Below are positions 55,726-64,000 of a stretch of 64,000 nucleotides of DNA, in pieces; within the stretch, counting starts at the first letter, position 1, and the number at the start of each line of letters is the position of its first letter. Below the pieces are notes generated by a model. That model had not been told where the DNA came from, did not search any database, and saw only the letters and a program-made list of their open reading frames with translations. A program made the position numbers and the translations under genes. Source of the stretch: Anthopleura xanthogrammica (taxonomy: Eukaryota; Cnidaria; Anthozoa; Actiniaria; Actiniidae); the NCBI GenBank assembly GCA_964019055.1, contig OZ025221.1, positions 7,532,468-7,596,467 of the forward strand. The letters run 5' to 3'.

Positions 55726-58700
55726 ATGGAACTACAAGAATTAAATGCAGATAGTTCTCTTGAAACTTTAGACAAGAGAGATACAGTAAGTATGGAAGCA
55801 TAACAAATGGCTCATGTATTAGAGTATAAAGTTTTTTCGGCTTTCTTAAAGTTCTGTGAACATCACCATTACGACTTAAAGGTTAAAAAAAAATTGCATT
55901 TCAGAAGTTTAGAACAAGCACTTAGGAAGTGTAAAGAGAAGACAAGCTATACAGTAGGCAATTGCAAGTGCTTCTCTAAGTTCTCTGGGTGAATAATACA
56001 TTTGGCAACTTTTGCTGTATTTTATTTTTAGAAAAACAAAAAAGGCAAAAACAAGAATAACAAGAGAAAATTCAAGTCTGTGGAAGATGATGATAATGAT
56101 ATTGGTGATGGCAGCTGTAATGTTGATACAACAATAAATGGTGAATACAGTCGAACAGTTATGTTAATCAGTAATCAGTAACAATCTGCTCAGTCTGCAG
56201 AAAGGGATTGGAATCATGGAAGGAAAGGAAAGGAAAAGAAAGGGAAGGAAATAGAAGGAAAGGGTAGGGAGAGGACTAGAGACTACATGATATGTAGTAC
56301 TCTCAGTCTAACTTTGAAATATCTCTACCCAGACTCTGACAGCAAACTTATTTTTGAGAATGCACAAAACACAAATTTTATGATTTTTAAAGCTAATGTT
56401 ATGGCAATGCATTGGTTTTTGTTAAATTTCAACTTCAAATTTTACATACTTTACTAGACCAAATATCTTCAAAAAAGAGGAAAAAGAAAAAATCAAAAGA
56501 TGGTGATGAGGTACAGTATTTGTGTGTTTATACAGTATTACAGAAATACAGGAATGTAATATGCATATGTGATCAGATACACCGACACATTGGACTGATA
56601 TTTTTCATGCAAGCAGGCTACTGGAAGGATAGACAATAAACAATTGAAAAGAGACCTTTTTCAATTTTGTAGAATGCATGTGTTCCTTGATTTATTAGCC
56701 TTATCATAGCTCATCACACCAGGAGGAGCATAAGTTCCTTGATTACAGACTCTTTAACCTGAGTATCAGGCTCTACTGTTCTCATTTTAGTGTCAAAATA
56801 TTCACAAATACCAACGTTAAAATAAAGAATGCACAACTTTAACTGTTACCATACAAACACATTGAAATTCAACAGACCCTTTATACTGGAACACATTGAA
56901 CATTGTACACAAAATCGAAGCTAACCCTGATCATCAAAAAATATGATCAAAACTGGAGTGACAATAAAAAGCAAACTACAGTAAATGAAAGGAACTTTCA
57001 GAGTGATAAAAACTCTTTTTTCATGCAGTTATAATTCATTTTCTTTCAGGGCCAAAAAGAAAGAAAGCCTTTTCTTACTCTGCAGCTCAGCACACACTTC
57101 AAACGTAATAAAAAACTGGGTGAACGTCTGAAGCTAAGAGATATCCAGGGATTAATATTATACTGTATGTTGAGGCAGAGTACCAGTGAGCAACTGAATT
57201 GGTGTCAGGTTGCACACCGGAACAAAATCAAGAAAGTCGTAGTGATAGTGTTGAGAAGTGTTGGGGAAAATGACTTTGCACAACATGTAACAAGCTTTCC
57301 TTTTATAACCCAGGAGTTATCGTCTACTGTGAGTAAAACAAAGCATGTAGATTATATAGTAATTCTTCTAGATTGAAGCTGTGCGCTGATTGACCAACCA
57401 TGTTTGAATGATAGATAGACCTTTCCTGAATTACCTTACCACTGCTCTCATTGCTACAAACTGTTTGGTACCTTTACACATTCTGATTGACAGCAGTATT
57501 GCCCGATTTCCCTGTTGTGACTGTTGTTTCAATCAACGTGTAGTAATGAACACAGTGGTACAGTGTAAGAGCATGATCATGAAAGAATGGCTTCAAGTTA
57601 AGGTTGGACTTGAGGTGTTTATATGTTTACTGTGTTCTATCAAGTCCAACCTTGACTTTGAGCCATTGTTTTGAGGTCACTCAAGCGAATTTAGGAAAGA
57701 AAAGAGAAATGCTGAATGGATACATGTATATTCTATTTGACATATTGATTTGTGATTCAAAGGCTGCACCAACGAATGCATCAGGAACAGATTTCACTTT
57801 TCAACATGTTCACGAGACACTTCTTTCTGTCCCCCTGTCAAAGAGACAGCAGAAGAAGAAATTAAGAAAAAAAATACAAGGTGAAATCAAAGATAATGGT
57901 ATACACTGTTGGGAGGGATTGTGTGAAATAAGATTGTGTGAAAAGTATGTGAAAGGCATGTGAAAAATTTCACATAGTTTTTCACATGGGGAACATGTGA
58001 AAAACATGTGAAAGTATCATGTGAAAACCATGTGAAATGATGTAGTCCTTTTCACACGGTGAAAATGTGTGAAATTTGTGTGAAATATTTTGGCACAAAA
58101 ATCACGAAACAATGTGAAAAATACCAGTAAACCATATGAAATACATGTGAAATCGCAAAGGCAAAAGATAACATAAGGGGTATGTTATTACAGTGAGGAC
58201 ACTCGAACCGTGAACACTTTGTGGTTTTTTCGTACTTTTTTTCTCCTTTATCCCTTGTGTGAATCGATTGGAAATAGGATTTATTTTGAACAATAAGATT
58301 ATTTGAGTTCAGTGGTTCATTTTCAGAAGGTTTGAAGAAGTAGAAAGTCCATAAAACAAAAAATATAAAAATATCAAGTGTTCATGGTTCGAGTGTCCTC
58401 ACTGTAAAGAGGAACATTATCAGTAGGATGTTGATAGGTGGCTGGTAGGGTGTCAGTAGCAGGGATTTACCGCACGCACAATCCTGCATCCTATATGCAA
58501 TTAAATTGAAATTGGACTCAAAAATGTAATTATAGAGTGCGTGCAACAGAAAATATGTTTCTGCTTGTGTTTTTCTTCCTAAAATATAAGGATATGAGTC
58601 CTGTGAACCCCAAAATCAACTAACCCAGGTAAATCGCTGTAATTTTAGGTGATAAGGATATACCAGTAGACAAGTCTATTTTCCTCTTAACTAAAGATCA

Positions 58701-61700
58701 ATTAAAGTCTAACAAATATCCTGTGAGATGTTATGATGAGAAGGCTAATGATGAAGATGGTAAGTGTACAGGCACACAGGGACAAGTAAGCATCCCTGAA
58801 TGTTGAGGGGGGGGGGGGGGGGCTGATAAGATTCATTTTTCTGAGGAAACATTTACTTAATCATTAATGCATCTTATAGTTTTAAAACTTAGGTTAAAAG
58901 TTGGATGGGCCAAATCTCCCATGCCCTCCCCCACTTCCATGAGCCCTAGCATAAACAACAATAGTTGCCATGGTAACCTCCCGCCAAGGTTACCTAAATT
59001 CAACTTTTACTGATTTTTATCTGAAATACTCAGGTTTTCTACCATGTGTCACTTGCGACACACCTACTGATGGTAACTCAGAGGAACAGTCTGTTTTTGC
59101 CTTGGACTGTGAAATGGTAAGTTGTTAGTTTGGTTGTAAATTATTTTGATAACCTTACAGCACTTTTCATATTTCTGCACCTACTGACTCCAGACGTCTC
59201 CAATTTTGGCTTCTGTCAATCAAATTTAAGATGGGACGAGCTCATTCCGATTGTGAGCAATAAAGAAATTCAATAAAAATTTCCTTTAATGTTATTATAT
59301 TTTTTCAGTGTGTAACATCAGAAGGCTATGAATTAACAAGGATATCAATCGTAGATGAGTCAATGAACATGTTATATGACACTCTTGTTAAACCAGACAG
59401 GCCAATACTGGACTACAAGACTAAGTATGCTTTATCGGCAAAACTATATTTGTCTACACTGATTCCATAAGGTCATCCACCCGAGTCCCAACTTACTCTC
59501 TGTTGAATATTTTTTTGCTCACGGGTCAACCATGACAACCCACAAATGAGCCAAAACTATGATTTCTGGAATCACTCTGATATTTGTTATAACTAGAACG
59601 TTTTTTCTTTGGTGGTGAAAAATTGTCAATCAGTGGGAAATCAAGGGTGGCATAGGGGTTGTATTGGGTCTTGAGTTTGTGGGCAGAGTTTGTTAGGTCT
59701 CTCTCTTGATTTGAGGGTTTTTCTTCAGGTTCTCCAGTTGTCCTCCCTTTGCAAAATTCACCACGCTAAATACCAATTCAGTCCATAAGCATGTCCTGCC
59801 TTTGATCATCCCAGAGGTGTATGGTGATAGGGAATGAGGTTAATGTAATGTAGGTTTTGATTGTCTTTATCCTAAGGTACAGTGGAATAACAGCTGAAAT
59901 TCTTGAAGGGGTTACTGTAACCTTACAAGATGTTCAGAAACAAATAACGGCATTACTACCACCTGGTGCAATACTGGCTGGACACTCTTTAGATTGTGAC
60001 CTTAATGCACTCAAGGTAACTGGGAACTTGTTACTTTTTCATTAGAGCAGATTTCGTATGAGTGTGAAAAATCAAGCCACACTGCATGGTTACAGCACTG
60101 ACGGTTACGCCAAGGCGTGGTCTGTGCCATAAGTTTTTCATAGTCATATGGAACTGCTCTATTTACTAACCATACCAATTGACTTAAATTGTGGCCTTAA
60201 AAACCTGTAGGATGTGTTCTATTATAACTTGATTTTATGTGCGGGCAATTTCAGTAGGCAAGTTGGTCCGTGGGCAAAATCGTTGTAATTCAGTCTACTA
60301 TCTTCCTATCATTCTCTGTTTCAGATGTACCACAACAAAGTCATCGACACAGCTGTAGCGTACAAAGACAAGAGAGGAGAACATTTCAAACCATCACTCA
60401 AGTTTTTAGCTGAGGTTTATCTTCAGTAAGTATGTTGATGGTACAGAATCATTTGTGACAAAAGCACAGTTAGTTACGGCATCAATCTCTTACTGTCAGC
60501 CAGTTAATTGAAATTTTTATAGGGAGGGTTGCAACTCCCACAAACCTCCTCTCGTGTCCGGCCCTGACACCAAATCTATGGACTGTATAAGACAGACAGA
60601 CAGTACTTAAGTTTAAAATAAGGAGATACACTGTAGAATTCGAAGATGCACTGATCTCGATAAAATATATTATATTGAGTCTAATTTTTCTGTATTTTAG
60701 GAAAAAGATTCAGAAAGGTTCAGATGGCCACTGCTCAATAGAAGATGCCAAGACTTGTATGGAACTTGTGAAGCTAAAATTCCAGGAAGGTAAGTTGAAA
60801 ATTTGAGCAGCTCTTATCTAGATTTTTGAGCAGCTCTTTGTCTAGATTTTTGAGCAGCTCTTGTCTAGGGTTTGAGATAATAATAGGAATCCACTGTTAT
60901 TAATATCTATTAGAAAAAACCTACTAATGGTCTATCACCAATCGAGCCCTGTGATTGGCTGAGCTACTAGGGGTCTATTAGTGATAGACCTCTAGTAGCG
61001 AAAAGCGCCGGTTTTGAAAACCAAAAAAAATATATTTAAAGCAAAATCCAAAACTTTTTGCATCCTTTTATTGGACCGATTAGTAGGTTTTTACTAAAAC
61101 AATTAGACCTCTCGCCCTCATGGCCTACGAGTCAATAGCCCATTCGGCCTTTGGCCTCATGGGCTATTGACTCGTAGACCATTCGGACTCGAGGACTAAT
61201 TGTTAAATAGTCTATCTGTATTTTCCTTTTCATAGGTCCAACTTTTGGTCTAGCTGGGGGTGAATCAGAAGGGCAAGTAAAAATTTGTTAATGGCTTAAT
61301 GTTATCCTTTGCCATGGATATAGTATAAAAAAATATGGGTATAGTTAAAAAAATCTAATGGATCTATATAATGGGACTTGTTAATGGAAGGGGGAAAGAC
61401 TGGGGCGCCGCAGTCCCTGTGTGCTGTCAGTCAGAAAGCAATTCAGCTGATGAACATTCTGTACGAAACAGGAAAAGATGTCAAGTGAAACCAAGGAATG
61501 CTGCATATTAATAGTTTGTCCCACATGCTTTCCAAGTGAATTATTGAACTAAATTTGTTTTTTTTCTGTTCTAGATTGTTCAACAAAATGGATAGTGAAA
61601 AGAAAAAATGTAAGAATATATAAATGTAACTTTATGCGAAAAACTTCATCAATTGTTTGCTCCCACAAATTTATCTCATATTCTAGGAATTTCTTTACTA

Positions 61701-63716
61701 GATCTTTATTTTTCAATATAGGTTCTATGTTAGACTATCCATACTTAGCTAATTTGTGCAAATCAGGAGGACACCATGTAGTGCCGTGTACATCTGATAG
61801 TGAAGTGAGTTAATTGAAGGTTTTCCAATAACTAACAATGTCTCTATAAATATCTTTCATTCTAACCTTAAATTATCTTTCTGCCTTCTTTAGATTGTCT
61901 TAAAGGCTGCTAATCATATCAAGTCGTCTGACTTCACCTGGATACATCTTCATGCAGTACAACATTTCTATGAAAGTAAATAAACAAATGATAAATGGGA
62001 TTTAGTAGTCTGTGGTGTCTCTACAAATCAGAGATTTTTCCACTGAAATTCCAGTTGGAATACTCCAGTTTCGAGTTCTCTTTTACGCTGTGTTAGCCTC
62101 AAAACCGTGTAATATATTTTTTTATTCAAAAACAGCCCGTGGAAATTCAAGAGATCTGTGTGTAAAGAAGACAATAAAAATACTTTGAAATTTCACGAGT
62201 TTTATCTAAATTTCTGCATAATTTACGCACAATTGAGGCTAACACAGTGTAAAAGAGAACTCGAAACGGGAGTATTTAGCACTTCGGAGGGAGGAAAACC
62301 AGAGAACCCAGAGAAAAACCATCAAAGCACAGAGAAGAACTAACAAGCAACTTTTTTCACCTATACACTGATATGAGCTTGACTGGACTCAAACCTGGGT
62401 CACATTTAGAGGCGAGCGCTCTCACTGCTTTGCCACCCATGCTACCGTGCTTACTGTTTCTTATCCCTCATGCCTTTTTATAGTTTGACTCTACCAAAAT
62501 ATCTGTTTGCCATTTAGATGTCTGTATAGTAAAATATTTTTAAGTGGCAATCTATTAAGCTGGCTAAACTCTATGGTAATATGCAGCCCAAAATCAGTGT
62601 TGGTAGAGCTGTCGTTAGGTTGTTAGTAGGATCTTGATAGGGGGTGTTGGTAGTGTGTATAAAAAATAATGTACTCTTCTTTTATCAGTTCTTAATTTTT
62701 TTATCCTTTCTTAGGGCTAAAAAATAATGCAATGAATGAAGAACAGAAGGAGGTAAGAAATAATTATTTTACTTTATTTTTATTTACATGTATTTAGTAG
62801 TTTAAAACTGAAGGTATTTTGTGACAAAAGAGTTTAATCATAGTAAATTTATTAGTAAATGTCTTTGTTTAATGCCTGCGCATGAGAAGACACAAATACA
62901 GAGAATATTGTATTCTGACTTTCTTTTGTTTTACCAGGAAGTGTTGAAGGAACTGGACTCCAGAGTTCGTGAGATATATCAAGATATACCAGAGAACTGT
63001 TTAACACTGGTTATTATGGGGTGTGGTGATGTCAGACAAATTCTGAGGTGAGTCAGTATTGATAATGCCCTGCACCATCTTGAAAGGCAGCGAGTTCAAC
63101 ATGTATACACCTCAAGTTTATTGAAGCCATGCCAAAGGAGATAGATGATAGGGGGTAGTACATTCCAAGACCAAAAGGGATAGACCTCTTTACCTTGGGC
63201 ATAACGTTTTCCCATTTCAGACCACATGTCATTCCCTAGAGTATCATTTCTTTGTTTAACGGTTGTGCATAAGAAGACACATGAATATGGATACAACTCA
63301 AACCAAGAATGTTATTCTCAAGAGAATGACACGTGGTATGAAATGTGAAAACATTACACCCAAGCTATGGAGGTCTGTTATTAACATACATTTAAATACA
63401 AATAATCGAGGATATCTCAACACTAACCTTCATGTGCTCGACGAGAACAGTAATAAGAAACGTAGGATATCGGTGTAGGTTAACGGTGTGCTGTTGGCAG
63501 GTTTTTGCCCAACAGCATCGATTTTAGAGTTGTAGTCTTCACTATTACCGCCAATTTCTTTGGCTCCGTCCCTTTCTCGAAATAGGAGTATAACTAATGA
63601 AAATTGTCTATTCATTCTATTACAGATTACAAAGAGATCCCAATCCAAGAACAGAGGACTTACGTAAAGCTGTGAAAGAAGCAAAGAAAGGCCTCTGTTT
63701 CATGAAATTAACTTAA
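55726..63716 (+). CDS. REXO5: REXO5-like DEDDh RNA exonuclease
   Basis: 3'-5' RNA exonuclease of the REXO1/REXO5 group, which trims structured RNA 3' ends in the nucleus/nucleolus. Eighteen exons join in frame to 577 aa: 55726-55785, 56032-56140, 56458-56510, 57050-57328, 57763-57880, 58649-58759, 59034-59116, 59309-59424, 59877-60015, 60325-60425, 60701-60789, 61236-61272, 61575-61609, 61722-61804, 61894-61975, 62715-62752, 62938-63047, 63626-63716. Lysine-rich N-terminus (KNKKGKNKNNKRK), then LQLSTHFKRNKKL. Exonuclease domain about 263-420: ExoI FALDCEM (D268, E270), ExoII AGHSLDCDLNALK (D351), ExoIII HCSIEDAK (H400, D405), a complete DEDDh set; LTRISIVDE and YSGITAEIL are family-typical. 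The C-terminal 150 residues (YPYLANLC, DFTWIHLHAVQHF) take the place of the vertebrate RRMs and are not securely named. Exon 12 appears to use a GC donor (GCAAGT). Confidence 0.92.
57945..58150. repeat. CATGTGAAA-rich degenerate repeat
   Basis: About fifteen irregular CATGTGAAA or TTCACATG words on both strands lie in a REXO5-like intron. They could fold on themselves. Flanking copies of GTTCGAGTGTCCTCACTGT (58195 and 58390) bracket another foldback. Confidence 0.7.
59640..59835 (+). mobile_element. tRNA-derived SINE, copy with eroded head
   Basis: AATCAAGGGTGGCATAGGGG, TCTCTCTTGATTTGAGGG, CTCCCTTTGCAAAATTCACC and a tail piece CCTGCCTTTGATCATCCCAG match the 46322 copy. It is intronic. Confidence 0.7.
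60905..61205. mobile_element. Two adjacent foldback repeats
   Basis: The first (about 60912-61100) pairs AAAAACCTACTAATGGTCT-type ends with CCGATTAGTAGGTTTTT. The second (about 61100-61205) pairs CAATTAGACC, CTACGAGTCAATAGCCCAT with TGGGCTATTGACTCGTAG and GGACTAATTG. They are intronic. Confidence 0.7.
62058..62280. mobile_element. Foldback element (GAGTTCTCTTTTACGCTGTG ends)
   Basis: CGAGTTCTCTTTTACGCTGT and GTTAGCCTCAA are mirrored by TTGAGGCTAACACAGTGTAA and AAGAGAACTCG. Inner ATTTTTTTATTC...GAAATTCA words pair less well. Confidence 0.8.
62280..62455 (-). mobile_element. tRNA-derived SINE, minus strand
   Basis: Read on the minus strand it starts AGCATGGGTGGCAAAGCAGT, has B-box-like CCAGGTTTGAGTCCAG, and runs into the TTTTCCTCCCTCCGAAG body end. 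The head is the most tRNA-like in the window. Confidence 0.75.
63181..63378. mobile_element. MITE family 1, copy 8
   Basis: ACCTCTTTACCTTGGGCATA and TTTCAGACCACATGTCATTC pair with GAATGACACGTGGTATGAAA and TACACCCAAGCTATGGAGGT. It lies in the last REXO5-like intron. Confidence 0.9.
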
Positions 63717-64000
63717 TCTTGCACTGTACATTTCATTTCCAAAACTACAGTCATGTACAGTCTACATCCAAACTACTTGAAAAAGTTGATAGCCTAGCTA
63801 CGTATACGTTATTGTTCAAATCATGGATTATCTATTAACACTTAAAAATCAATTGAAGTGACATAAGGTTGTGTGTGTAATAGACCCCTTGCAGCACGTC
63901 GGAATGTTTTGTCCTCCAAATTGAGCTGCATTCCGACGTGCTGCAAGGGGTCCATTGTGGGAAAAACGGCAATTGTCCAAAACAGCAATTAAAACTTTGT
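63717..64000. other. REXO5-like 3' flank with a MITE family 2 copy
   Basis: The 3' UTR and flank hold a compact foldback at 63880-63952 (ACCCCTTGCAGCACGTCGGA against TTCCGACGTGCTGCAAGGGG), a near-perfect, minimal form of MITE family 2. No canonical AATAAA is seen before it. Confidence 0.75.

Noticed and set aside
57590..57963. Open frame 57604-57963 as a long exon of the REXO5-like gene
   Set aside because: Only 57763-57880 fits splice sites and phase; the upstream part is the dispersed repeat shared with 45750-45850.

Overview
The window is eukaryotic: AT-rich, with genes split into many short exons by GT-AG introns, and with numerous foldback (MITE-like) elements, a tRNA-derived SINE and long microsatellites. 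The gene content (ApeC/apextrin, CUB, sushi, ZP and calcium-binding EGF domains, a motile-cilium gene, close matches to vertebrate PICK1, DRC3, STK19, REXO5 and CLN3) fits an early-branching animal. An anthozoan cnidarian such as a sea anemone or coral is my inference; no marker in the window fixes the species. Gene models below were joined by hand from splice sites. Every model is in frame, and most exons were checked against remembered family sequence.

Layout. 1-3347: repeats only. 3348-9215 (-): DRC3, 11 exons, 516 aa. 9694-14116 (+): PICK1, 13 exons, 371 aa, head to head with DRC3 over a 478-bp shared promoter holding a perfect palindromic X-box and ETS/CRE-like sites. 14117-17174: foldback repeats. 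17175-19228 (+): a CLN3/battenin-family protein with a single intron, 448 aa. 20302-25366 (-): a secreted protein with signal peptide, jelly-roll-like domain, sushi, EGF and ZP domains (gene A, 581 aa). 25931-35600: a tandem duplicate of the CLN3-end/gene-A segment. It contains a broken CLN3 3' copy, a scrap of the ZP exon, and gene B, which kept the signal peptide, lost EGF and ZP, and amplified the jelly-roll/sushi module three times. 36637-40497 (+): STK19, 8 exons, 266 aa. 40498-45270: SINEs, a 59-bp minisatellite, MITEs and a 0.6-kb GAT/GGTGAT microsatellite. 45271-46798 (-): tail and membrane span of a small single-pass membrane protein (gene D, 5' end uncertain). 49471-54703 (-): gene C, a signal peptide-ApeC-CUB-mucin stalk-TM receptor whose 118-residue tail carries nine tyrosines in SH2-ligand-like motifs. 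55726-63716 (+): REXO5-like DEDDh RNA exonuclease, 18 exons, 577 aa.

The housekeeping genes (DRC3, PICK1, CLN3, STK19, REXO5) look conserved and functionally unrelated. The accessory part is the set of minus-strand extracellular or receptor genes A-D. Gene C is the most interesting candidate: an ApeC pattern-recognition ectodomain joined to a phosphotyrosine-type signalling tail built from symmetric phase-2 exons. Genes A and B show module gain and loss after a tandem duplication whose breakpoints can be read.
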